Positions 12,455 through 27,034 of a DNA stretch of 64,000 nt are shown here, one piece after another. The stretch covers positions 44,852 through 108,851 of the forward strand of contig CAJNYU010000012.1 in assembly GCA_905331475.1 (NCBI GenBank), in the 5' to 3' direction. A model generated the notes under the pieces. That model searched no databases. It was not told where the DNA came from and worked only from the letters and a program-made list of their open reading frames with translations. The DNA comes from Rotaria socialis. Lineage: Eukaryota > Rotifera > Eurotatoria > Philodinida > Philodinidae. Made by a program: the position numbers and the translations under genes. The number at the start of each line of letters is the position of its first letter. Within the stretch, counting starts at the first letter, position 1.

Positions 12455-13000
12455 GAGGGTGTGGGTGTGGGTATACATCATTAGTAATTACCAACACTCA
12501 CACACCCCACACCCACTCCACATAGTGGCGTAACCAGCAAAGTTTCGTAGAGGAGGCTCAGCCCCCTTGCCCTTCGAAAGTAGAAGAAGGCAATTTGAAT
12601 TCAACTGTAACAATGCACGAAGCCAATATCTGAAAACGTTTACTTTTTATTAGCAATAATTCAATTAAACACGTATGTTATGAAAAATATCGCCTTTTCT
12701 GTGTTACACTAATTATTGCATTATATGTCTATTTATTACAATTTTGAATTTGAACATGTTTAGATTTAAACAGCAAACGCTAATGCTCTCTCTTCCTTTA
12801 TTCTTTTATAGAGAAGCAAAATAAACAACACTTCATCTTTTAGATGGCAACAATCTAGGTTATTGAAATTTCAGATAGAAAATTTCGTAGAGGGGCTCAG
12901 CCCTCTCTGACCACTCCCTGGTTACGCTACTAACTCCACATCCACCCACACCCAGACCCCACACCCACTCCACATCCACCCACACCCACACCCACATCCT
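12455..13000. repeat. Telomere-like inverted repeat, interrupted by a MITE
   Basis: The left arm GAGGGTGTGGGTGTGGG is at 12455-12471. The right arm of CCCACACCCA words starts at about 12497, breaks at 12522, and resumes at 12941-13000 after the hAT-type insertion. Confidence 0.65.
12523..12932. mobile_element. hAT-type MITE, 410 bp
   Basis: The ends are TAGTGGCGTAACCAG and CTGGTTACGCTACTA, inverted 15-mers with one mismatch. They are flanked by a perfect 8-bp direct repeat ACTCCACA at 12515-12522 and 12933-12940. The TIR sequence and the 8-bp duplication are characteristic of hAT elements. Both ends also carry the same-sense word TTTCGTAGAGG-GGCTCAGCCC. No coding capacity. Confidence 0.85.
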
Positions 13001-15027
13001 GAACTCCTAGAACAGTGGTCTCGATGGTGTATTGAGAGAGAACAATAAATCTCATTCGTCTCACCTGAAAAATACACAAAATATATTTTTTTCTGAAAGA
13101 TTAAATAAACATTGGTTTTGATCCATTTTAGATTTTTTGATTAAAGGGAATATTTTCATGTCACGAACACGGTGGTTTGAATTTTTAATCTAAAACATTC
13201 GTGTGTAATTTGATGAAAGTGTTCTTTCTTTCTATCTATGAAATCGAAATCGAAATAAAATTGCTACTTATTTCAAATATTCGAATGCGATTTCTTTTAT
13301 ATTCATAGGCTCTTGAACTGAACGCAAGATAGAATAATTTTGATGTAAAAATTTGCACCTTATAGACACATCGAATGTAGGTTAGAATATCCTAATAGTT
13401 ACAATCACTCGGGATAATCTTGTACTAAGTAACTTAATCTTCGGGAAATATTACCAATGACTTCGATGACCCGAGAAAAACCCAGTTTATGCGCAACCTA
13501 CTACTTTGATAAAAAATATATTGCGTATTGTTAGCGTCAGTGAATACACACTAACCCTAAGCTAGTATATAATTATGACATGACGTCATTTGTTGAGTGA
13601 CCACTTGTGTGTTCAGCGTGTGATCAATGTTTGTATCTTGTACACTATATATACATGTTGTTTCACTTACACATATCTCTTTTCTTCATTCTATTCTCGT
13701 CATCCTGGCCATCCTTTGTTTTCATTATTCGTTCTGGGCGTACTTCTTGTTACATGTAGTTGTACTGTTGCTGTTTGCATTACAGTACAGGTGTTTATTA
13801 TATACCTATATATATTCATCCATTCGACTGCATATTCATTCATGTATGTATGCTAATATATATATATACATAGTATAGCATAGCTCTATAGTGTCATCCC
13901 CAAACATAGAGCTAACATATGCCTCCTGTTTTGAATATTGAAAGAGCATGTCAAGATGAAGTTTCCAATTATAAGTTTGAATAAGAAAAAAAGTGAAAAG
14001 ATGACTTACAGTTTGGATGCAATTGAATAAAGGTCAAATTTACTCTTCATAAGAAAAGAACAAATAATTGAAATCAGCAATCTTATTTATTTTTTATTAC
14101 GGAATAATAGGTACTCACAGCTTTTCAACCGCGAGTGGTCGTCTCTTCTACTGATTTGAATCAAATAAATCATTCCGCGATTCCTGCTCGTCGGTAGATG
14201 TTCTGGTGGAACATTCAGTGGTAATTACGGTAAAATATGATAGTTTTAATCAATCAGAATATACAGTAACTGGTATGACTATCTAAACACATTTTAAAAA
14301 TCTTCTATTGCTTCCGTTTCTTAACAATTGAAGAACAAGATGTCTATAGATGCCTTGCGAGTGTTTGTGCATCTTCGCATCGAAATTCCATGCGGATGCA
14401 AAGATAACACACCCACAGAAATCCGCTCTATTGAGTTTCATAGAAGTTTTCTACTGAAATCATTCTTTCACATATGATTCCTGGTTGTGAACTCGCATTT
14501 TACGAGAAATTCGCGTTATTTTTGAAGAATGGCGTGAGTGTAAGTTCAAACACGAAATCTTTGCTGCATCACATTACGGATATTGATGAACATTTAACGT
14601 TTTTTTTACGTCTACCCATCTCAAACAATATAGAATAATACATCATTACTCATTTCAGAGAATAGCAACCAATACATGGCAAAATTACACATATTAGCTA
14701 ATGAAAACACTAAACATCAGAGTTTCTTGAGTGTTTTCCAATACTGTTCAATTTATCAGTTCGAAAAAAAGTATGTTAATCCTTTTGAGTTGATCGAAAA
14801 TTATAATAGTTCTTCTGTAATTACTTACTCTACATATGGCATACATTTACAAATCTTCTTTGTCAGTTTATTTAATGATGAAAAAAAGGTAATTACAAAA
14901 TTTAAAGAAAACAGTACCGAAAAGTAAAAATAATGAAAGAATAGCAACAATTCAAAATAAATAGAGCGCCGTCAAAAAAAAGAAACAGTGGCGTTCAAGA
15001 TATGAAAAAATAAAAAAATGATTTTTC
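13001..15027. other. Intergenic region
   Basis: About 2 kb without a supportable gene. Short ORFs (for example 13590-13856 and 14676-14927) lack any recognisable composition or motif and are not called. Confidence 0.4.
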
Positions 15028-15304
15028 CCCAGGACAATGATTCCTGAAGCAGTATTCCGTGAATTTCCGGCGAAAACCTGCAAGAAACTCGCTGTTTTCG
15101 ACCGGGACCCACCGGGAATTGTCCGGAATTCGATGCAGGAATCCGGAAACCGTATCCGACTACCAGTTTTGACAGGTTCCTGTCGATTCCGGCCGGAACC
15201 GGATAAATCCGATCACCGGATCCTTTCACCGGAATACTGCTTCCATGAAATCTCCGGAATACCACAGAAGCGGCCGTTTCCGGGACCGGAATGTTCGACC
15301 TGGG
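15028..15304. mobile_element. CCGGAA-word palindromic element
   Basis: A 277-bp GC-rich island in AT-rich flanks. The ends are CCCAGG and CCTGGG, and TC directly flanks both (15026-15027 and 15305-15306). The interior repeats CCGG-centred words (TTCCGG, TCCGGAATTC, ATCCGG, TTCCGGCCGGAA, ACCGGAAT), and inverted longer words (GAAGCAGTATTCC) lie near both ends. ORFs on both strands are by-products of the repeats. It shares its architecture with the elements at 60149-61213 and 61994-62946. Confidence 0.6.
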
Positions 15305-15450
15305 TCCTCCTGTGATCAATTATCTTGGAAAATTTCATATTTTAGTCCTGAAAAGACTGCGCTAACAAGCTTTCGTGTTTAATCCGCAAAGCATAAGAAT
15401 TCGTTTAATTTTAGAATTTATAATATTGAACTTGATTGTTATTCGACGTC

Positions 15451-19692
<4,242 letters not shown>

Positions 19693-20712
19693 TAATATAA
19701 ATGCTGACATAAAAAACATGATAGACTACAAGAAAAGAAACGATCCACATTTTCTTATCTTTGCTACTACTTGAAGCATATTCTTAATAAAACTTCATTA
19801 TCTTGAGAATATTGGTGTGAGTAGAAATAACAGAAAATCCACATCCTCTAGCGTGACGAACAAATATACATATATGTAAGATGTGTCTATCCTCTATGAA
19901 TGTAAATAAATTATAATTTAGTACTTTTATTCCATTGTCGATGATATAGTTTGAAAAATAGATTTCAATCAGATGTTCAGCGTATTTATTCTTACATGTT
20001 ACATGTGAATGCGGGTGTGCGTGTGGCGTATGGGTGTGCATGTGAGATGCACCTTAATCTACACCCCACACCCTCAGTTGAACACTCTTTGAGGATTACG
20101 GCGATTGATTCTCATTACCCTATGTTTAGGTATTATGACATCTATGAAGTTAGATCAAAAGACTGAAAAGTCTAACAATAAGCTAAACTCTGGTATGTGT
20201 TTTTTTACTCTGACACAAACACACTCAGTCAGCCACCTATCCATAAGTTTATTTTATTTCATATGACCAACCGTATAGTCGAGGGAATTTTAGGGAATAA
20301 AATAGATTTTTTCAATTGAGCTATTTTGCATTAGGTTAGGAAATCAAAGGAATACATGTAAGTTTCACACTTTAGCCACTAAGAAGCTGCGCTAACAAGC
20401 TTTTTCTGAGAACAGGAACAGGAGCACACGACGCCAGAAAACAAACTGTGAAATGTTATTCAAACACAGATCAATTACAAATGCAGTTCATTTGGCCTTC
20501 TTTTCTCGAGAACCGTTCGCTAACAGGGTATTGAGCTAGTTCAAATATCGTTGCATAAGAGACAGCACATCTCCTTGATGCAACAGGAGCAGACTTTGGA
20601 TAGAGTATAAATTAATCGAATCACTGTGTTAATGCACGTGGGTACGGAGAATAGAAAACTCATTATGTTCGTGTAGCTGACTATGAAGAGCGTAATAATT
20701 ATAAGCAGTTCT
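19693..20712. other. Intergenic region with one telomere-like hairpin
   Basis: No gene seen. At 20010-20075, GCGGGTGTGCGTGTGG faces ACACCCCACACCC. A 16-mer TGCGCTAACAAGCTTT near 20387 also occurs near 15358. Confidence 0.45.
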
Positions 20713-20795
20713 AGGGTGTGGGTGCGTGTGTGCGTGTTCATGTGGAAACGTCAAGTCCTTCGCATCCACACTCACATCCTCACCCACACCCACGA
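20713..20795. repeat. Telomere-like inverted repeat
   Basis: AGGGTGTGGGTGCGTGTG faces CACCCACACCCAC with about 45 bp between the arms. Confidence 0.6.
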
Positions 20796-20925
20796 AACCG
20801 GTCGTGGTATGCTTTCTAATTTATATCACTTTTTTCTAAATATCTACATTTCGTCAAAAATTTTTTGCTTCTTACAACAATGTAGAAGATAATTTTAATT
20901 GATTCTTGTAATCGATTAAGATGTC

Positions 20926-20975
20926 TTACGCCACTTGAGAAGTCCCTTGAGAAAGGACGAAACGCGTAGTGTCGA
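20926..20975 (+). ncRNA. Degenerate hammerhead-ribozyme-like motif, copy 1
   Basis: Reads ACTTGAGAAGTCC, then a loop, then GGACGAAACGCGT. GTCC/GGAC would form stem II, followed by the GAAAC core strand. The other core strand (CTGANGA in active ribozymes) has an extra base and changed positions, so it is probably inactive. Such motifs occur in Penelope-like retroelements, which in bdelloids sit at telomeres. Confidence 0.35.
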
Positions 20976-21154
20976 TCTCGATTTTTCTTAAAAACTTTAA
21001 TTTCTAATCTACTGGAAATGGATACTATCATTATATGGTCTTTTTTCTTTTCGAAAAATTTCTATATAACAGTATAGTTTAATGTTGTGATTTTTTTAAA
21101 ATTTTAATTATTTAATTTTAATTTTAATTTAAAATTTTATCATAGAGATTATTT

Positions 21155-21225
21155 GCCAACTTAAGAGTCCCTTAAGCAAAGACGAAACGTGTCTTGGCTG
21201 CTGTACACACCCACACCCACACCCT
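21155..21225 (+). ncRNA. Degenerate hammerhead-like motif, copy 2, next to telomere-like tract
   Basis: Reads ACTTAAGAGTCCC, then AAAGACGAAACGTGT. Relative to the hammerhead core CTGANGA it differs only at the G5 position (T), with a GTC/GAC stem II. A CACACCCACACCCACACCC tract follows at 21205-21225. The loss of G5 predicts no cleavage. Confidence 0.35.
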
Positions 21226-21906
21226 ATCTGCTTGTTTCAATAGAAAAAAATTTGTATCAAAGAATTTTAATCGAAACTCAAACTGGGATCAAAAATCTTG
21301 ATCCCGCAATTTCCTAATCCAGCACATTTGCTGAATTCGAAACTCTTTAAATTTCGTAGCGAGGACGATATTAGTTTTAGTTCTTTATTTTTTTCCATAG
21401 TCTCCTTATTGAACTTTAAGAGTTTCGGATTTGTTCGCTACGTTTGATAAGCGTGTCACTACATAATAATTTTTCACCATTATTCTTGTAAAACCAAAAT
21501 TTGACGAGAAAATATATGAAGTGAAGTTTTAAACGACATCTCTGCATTATTTGATTGGTAACTGAATTTCCATGTATACTGCGACGACTTTCAGGTAATA
21601 ATAAATGGCCGAAAATACCGAAAGAATCGAAGAACATATGATAAGTCATCTCTGTTATATAAAAATGATTCAAACGGATGATAACCAATCGTGTGTTCTT
21701 CAGTTCCTCAAGTCTTTTTCGGCCAATAATCATTTGCCTCGATTTTCATGAGTCGCTCATGGTTTTTAAACTATACATAGAGGCTATGTGTAATTCTGCA
21801 CAACAACGTGTGAGTCAAAGGAAAGTGATATGATTACAATTGCTTGTATTGTGTATTGAAAAACAGACGGTGGCCTGTTTCTTCAATCTTAATATTCAAA
21901 GCCAAT
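21226..21906. other. Intergenic region
   Basis: Contains a 105-codon reverse ORF (21416-21733) of unrecognised sequence. It is not supported as a gene, because it has no motif and no spliced neighbours were found. Confidence 0.35.
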
Positions 21907-23103
21907 ATGTCTCTACTTAACTTTCCTGTTGAACTGCTGCATCATATTTTGGATTATTGCGATGCCCATACGATTATTTTTTCGGTTCGTTGTGCCTGCA
22001 AGCAACTCTATGCTATTTCCAACAGTTATGGTAGTCATCAATTGAAATATGATTCAAAGTTGAAATCGAGTTTTAATACGATTTATAATATCATTCGGCC
22101 TGAAAACGTCGTTTCACTGATTATCATCAATGATCATAAGAAATCTAATGAAGTCAATCCACTGATTTCAAATTTCCCAGTTTGCAAATTTACGCGACTT
22201 CGTACACTGACGCTTCATAATTTCAATGACACAGAATTACAACATTTTCTGCAATCAATAAAAACTGATTTTCTCGTCTCACTTTCAGTTATATCAAGCG
22301 AACGGGATCATACACAAGCATGGCTTCTTATTTTGTCAACAGTTGCTCGATCTAAAATTCGAACACTAATGATTTTGAATTATTTACGTGCTACGATGGA
22401 AAACATATCGTGGCCAATTGAATACAAACTGGAACATCTGTCAATCGATAATTGCACATTTAGCAATTACTGTGCTATTCTCCACCATTGGCCTCGTTTA
22501 CAAACTTTTGTAATGAAAGATTGTACTATGGACCATGTGGATGACAAGATTTTCTCGTCGCCTGCATCAACACAGTGTTCACTTTTGAAGTCGTTGGCCA
22601 TCACACAATGTTCACTACCTATGAAACATTTGGAAAAGTTACTTTCACTAACATCTACGCTTGTACAGCTAAAGCTTTGGTTTTATGAATGCGGATCGAA
22701 CATTTTATCAAATGGTTATGATTGGACACACTTGATCAAAACTAAATTACCTATCTTAGATCGATTCGAATTTTTCTTTTCGAATAGTACTGGATTTCAT
22801 AGAAATACTAATTCTACCAGCCTCGCGTTTCTTATTGATTCATTTCGAACATCCTTTTGGCTTGAAGAGAAAAAATGGTTTTTTGCTTGTGATTATGAGT
22901 TTCGACCGCATAAAATTAGGATCTATACCACCTCGATCAAAATAAATGATTTCACTGACTCAGTCAGATGTGAAGTATTGTCGATAGACGGCGTTCATCG
23001 TTTTGTGCGAAGATTGACCCATAAAATGGTTGATGGTATCGCTGAGGAGGTACGTAAAAATATGTCTGACTATACAGAACTCATAGAAAGAGTCATTAAG
23101 TGA
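21907..23103 (+). CDS. F-box protein
   Basis: Likely SCF-type E3 adaptor. The unspliced ORF gives 398 residues from ATG 21907. That start places the F-box (LLNFPVELLHHILDYCDAHTIIFSVRCACKQLYAI) at the N-terminus, as usual; an upstream in-frame ATG (21844) would add 21 residues. The middle has spaced leucine-rich strands (FTRLRTLTLHNF, YKLEHLSIDNC, SLLKSLAITQC, TLVQLKLWF). A good GTACGT donor at 23050 in phase 0 could instead splice into the 84-nt LRR exons downstream, replacing the last 17 residues. Confidence 0.8.
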   Translation: MSLLNFPVELLHHILDYCDAHTIIFSVRCACKQLYAISNSYGSHQLKYDSKLKSSFNTIYNIIRPENVVSLIIINDHKKSNEVNPLISNFPVCKFTRLRTLTLHNFNDTELQHFLQSIKTDFLVSLSVISSERDHTQAWLLILSTVARSKIRTLMILNYLRATMENISWPIEYKLEHLSIDNCTFSNYCAILHHWPRLQTFVMKDCTMDHVDDKIFSSPASTQCSLLKSLAITQCSLPMKHLEKLLSLTSTLVQLKLWFYECGSNILSNGYDWTHLIKTKLPILDRFEFFFSNSTGFHRNTNSTSLAFLIDSFRTSFWLEEKKWFFACDYEFRPHKIRIYTTSIKINDFTDSVRCEVLSIDGVHRFVRRLTHKMVDGIAEEVRKNMSDYTELIERVIK

Positions 23104-23219
23104 TTAATAAAAATGGCTGTAAATGTATACTCGAATAATTGCGTTTCATCATATAGGTGTACTTTTTTTTAACAGTCGAAGTTAGTTCGTCAATTCATCT
23201 CAAATTATTTTTCTTATAG

Positions 23220-25329
23220 AAACTTACGTACCTCTCTTTGCGCGACTGTCAAATCATCGATAACGAAGCAGAGAATCTCGCTGATGTATTACACTATGAT
23301 ACAGTGAAGTTAATCATCCTTTTATCTTTCTCATATTCGATTGCTATTTTATACATAGTCTCTCATAATCTTGGATCTTGGCAGTAATCAAATCGGAGAC
23401 AAGGGTGCGCAATATCTTGCTAACGCTTTGGTTCGTAACAAGGTATAACCTTCAATTTCTCTTTTAATTTGTCTCGTATTTATCTTTCCAATGCATAGAC
23501 ACTCGCCACGCTGAATCTTTCATTTAATAGAATTGGATATCAAGGTGCACAGCATCTTGCTAATGCACTACGGCATAACACGGTTATTTTAAATCCTTTG
23601 TCGCTGATTTCGATCATATCCACTTTGTTTTCTACACGTAGACACTTGTCACGTTGAACCTTAACAAAAACCGAGTCCAAGAACAAGGAGCAGAGTATCT
23701 CGCTGATGCGCTACAGTACAACACAGTAATTTTCATTCCTTTATAATCGATATCATATTATAGTATCTAAAAACCAGACGCTTACCACACTCAATGTTGA
23801 CGAAGATGCTAGTGGATATTGTGTCGCTGTTCAAGCAGCTGTCAAAATTCGCAATGAAAAGGTGAGATTTCTTGTTCTCGATCCCTTCACATATTCATAT
23901 TCACCATGAACAGACACTCACCATTTACAAACAAAGAATCAGTGAAAAAGGTATACAATATTTTGCTGATATCTTACGAAGCAACATGGTAATCATCATT
24001 TCTTTCTGATCTCTCCTATATCTAACCTCTTATTATCCATACGCAGACACTCACTACACTCACACTCTACAAGAATCAAATCGGAGATGAAGGCGCAAAA
24101 TATCTCGCTAATGCGCTACAAAACAACAGAGTAATCGTGTCAAATAGCATTTATCTCATACTCTTCTTTTCTTTGTACAGACACTTACTACATTGAACGT
24201 TCGATTGAATGAAATTGGAGATGGCGGGGCGCAATATTTTGCTAATGCTTTACAACAGAACATGGTTATTACCATTGTAGTCTGCAACACGAATATATTG
24301 CTTACAGTTGTTTTTACAAATTTTCTTTCCATTATTAAAAAGTATACGGATCCAATTGAAATTGTTTTATAGTTAGTATGAAACGACGGCTACATAGTGC
24401 ACTAGAATAGCAGATGACTCGATCTGTCTATATAGATAGATTTTACTATGTAAAAGTAGATTTAAATGTCTTTCAATATTTCTCATTTCCTACCAAAGAG
24501 ATTTATGATAAAATGATAACAAAATAGATCAATCGATGAAAAATTTCAAGCTCGATCAGTTTCTATAATCTGAATTTTCCCCATAGTTTATTAACAATAT
24601 GCATGTGTTTTATCTTTTGTTACTAAAATCAGGTTTTGGAAATAAAAATGAACTATGCAGGGAAAATTGGTTCATAGAAACTGATAAAGCGTGAAACTTT
24701 CTATTAATTAATCTATTGCGTAGTGAGCTGAGCGCACATCTCTTGGCTCGGATATGCGAAGTATTAGAAAGCGTTTACATCGATTTTACGTGGAAAATCT
24801 TTCTCTCTATGGAAAATCTATATAGACAAATAGATTCCCCTCTTAGTATATGTGCATCATATACCCTTTAATAAGGTGAAAGAAAATTTGTAAAAATAAA
24901 TGTAAGAAAAATATATCCACTTACATTTTTGTCACAGATTGTACTCATCTTCTCTTGTGCACGCAGACACTTACTTCACTAGACCTTTACAAAAATCAAA
25001 TCGGCGAAAAAGGAGCAGAATATATCGCTAATGCACTACGCAGTAATACGGTAATCAGCAATATCTCTCAATCTCCATTATATTGTATTTCCATCTACGA
25101 GCAGGGAGTCGTTACGGTGAATCTTCGGTTCAATCCAATAGGGAGCAACGCAGTACAATACTTTGTTGATACCTTACAAACTAACCATGTGATTATCATT
25201 CTCTCTCTCTCTCTCACTGCGATACTTACTTTGCTTTCTATATAGACACTTTATTGTATTTATCTCGATGGTAGAACTGTTTTACAACCAACACAAAATG
25301 GATACAAAGAAAACGAACCAGTGAAATAA
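23220..25329 (+). CDS. LRR region, one 28-residue repeat per exon (partial or 3' part of F-box gene)
   Basis: Eleven consecutive exons begin at 23220, 23359, 23499, 23642, 23778, 23914, 24047, 24181, 24967, 25105 and 25246. All are 84 nt except the sixth (75 nt). All introns are phase 0, 50-59 bp apart from one of 702 bp. Each exon encodes one ribonuclease-inhibitor/NLRC3-like repeat of the form TLTTLNL-N-IG--GAQYLANALQ-N. The fifth is degenerate. The last exon ends with a stop at 25327-25329. No start codon or N-terminal domain precedes it, so it is either the C-terminal part of the F-box gene or a gene missing its 5' part. Binding partner unknown. Confidence 0.65.
24265..24966 (+). other. 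Long intron within LRR region
   Basis: AT-rich. No LRR exon was recognised inside, so one or more repeats may have been lost here. Confidence 0.5.
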
Positions 25330-25506
25330 ACAAATTGATTAATTTTTTTCTTTTCTTTTTGTATATTGACTGATCGATGTGAAGCTAGCACGAACACGAC
25401 GCATTACCACGAACAGTGCTACTGTTTGGTTGGCAATGATTTAAACCAATAAAAATTGAGAATTACAGAAAACATTTTTGGACATGGCTTCTATTAGCAA
25501 CTAGAA

Positions 25507-25686
25507 CACTCTAAAAAATGCCAAGCGTCTTACAAGATGGTTCATGCGTCTAAAATCAAGACGCATCGCATTTCTCAGCTAGACGTGCCAAGTGTCAACG
25601 GATGACCGATTTTAGACGCTCAAGCAAAATAAATGAAAAATAGACACTAGAAGTGTCTTATCGAAGTGTCTTGATTTTTTAGAGTG
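25507..25686. mobile_element. Small MITE, 180 bp
   Basis: Terminal inverted repeats CACTCTAAAAAAT and ATTTTTTAGAGTG, perfect over 13 bp. The interior repeats AGACGC/AAGTGTCTT words. No clear target duplication. Confidence 0.6.
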
Positions 25687-25687
25687 G

Positions 25688-25829
25688 CGGGCCCAAATCA
25701 CACCGACTAATTCAAAGTGAATTAAAACAGAATGAACGAATAAGTCATCTAAAAAAGATGACTTAAATCGTCATAGACCAATCGCGTAGCTATTTTGTTT
25801 TATCTTTTTCAGTGTGATTTCGGCCCAGT
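25688..25829. repeat. Inverted-repeat element abutting the MITE
   Basis: GGGCCCAAATCACAC near the left and GTGTGATTTCGGCCCA at the right form imperfect inverted ends around about 110 bp. It begins within a few bases of the preceding MITE. Confidence 0.45.
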
Positions 25830-26084
25830 TATTTAATAGCTAGAACTGTCAAATGTTTCAAAAAACGATCAATACCGAAAGCTCATGATCCATTGACTTT
25901 TTTCTATAATAAATGCTTTGCTTTGAACGTCTAGAACCTATGAACTTTGAATTTTTACTCTTGGTAAAAAGAATTAATATTTTAGAAGCAGTAGTATTTG
26001 AACTAAAAAATAGAATATCATCTATTACATTATGATTATGATAAGTCAATTTTGTAACTACTGTCTTCAAGTCTAAGATAAGCT

Positions 26085-26424
26085 AACTCATCAATCGTTT
26101 TATTTATTTTATTCAAAAATATTGTGAAGCTTTCGATCTTGTTCAAGAAGTCATTATCAGCACTAATTTTACATGAAAAAGAATTACGTACAACAATTTT
26201 TATTCTTACTTTTATCTTTCGTTCTGTTATGAACATCAAACTGGGGAAATGTATTTCTCCCCTTCGTAGTGCAATGTGCAGAAGAGAACGAAAAATAAAA
26301 ATTGTTCTGTGTTATATGTAATTTTCTTTCGTCTAAATTTACTGTTGATAATGACCTTTTAAACGCGGTCGGCAGCTTCACAATATTTTTGAATAAAATA
26401 AATAAAATGGTTGATGAATTAGTT
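26085..26424. repeat. Fold-back element, arms about 140 bp
   Basis: The left arm from 26085 (TCATCAATCGTTTTATTTAT) mirrors the right arm ending at 26424, including the shared stretch TTCAAAAATATTGTGAAGCT. A loop of about 55 bp with AACTGGGGAAA/TTTCTCCCC sits in the centre. Arms are about 80% identical. The overlapping ORFs are by-products. Confidence 0.7.
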
Positions 26425-27034
26425 TATTCATTTACACATCATCAGACGATATAGATATAGCACTTTTAGTGAATAAGTTAACAAATATATTAGAATATAT
26501 ATCTAAAAGAAATCGGTTCGGAACATTTGGAACCGAACCGGTCCCATCACTGACATGAACTGCGGAGTCCACAGTGTGGACTGCACTTTGACTGGCAATG
26601 ACTGGCTCACTTTGCACGAACCAGGACGAAAACGAATCAAAGAAGAAGAAACAGCTATCCTTGCCAATGTAAATTTGCTCCAATATATGAGCGAAGTTTT
26701 ATCTAACTATATTTATTTCACATTTTGAAATATAACAAGAAGAACAAATTCCTAACGATGGAATTGTGTACAATACAACAACAGATAACACTTTATCTAG
26801 ACGTATTTTATATATCTCGGAGATATAAAATACGCAAAAAGAAATAGTATTGCGTAATTTTCTATTACGCAATAAAAAGTATTCAGGTCATTGCTTTATC
26901 CTATAAAATGACTTTCAAACAAAACAAACAAAAATGAAAAGACAAGAACTATATCCAATCATTTAATGAGTGAATGTAGAGAAAAAGAAGAGAAAAAGGA
27001 CAAGAAAAAAACAAATGCTACTAGAAGGAAAACA
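26425..27034. other. Intergenic region, 3' side of HMG gene
   Basis: AT-rich. It has a small stem-loop around 26800-26835 (CGTATTTTATATATCT facing AGATATAAAATACG), position and function uncertain. No gene seen. Confidence 0.4.

Noticed and set aside
14972-15319. Overlapping ORFs of 115 and 92 codons on opposite strands
   Set aside because: Both arise from the GC-rich CCGG-word repeats of the 15028-15304 element; no domain similarity.
21416-21733. 105-codon minus-strand ORF next to the F-box gene
   Set aside because: No recognisable family and no splice partners; its position may simply reflect an AT-rich open frame.
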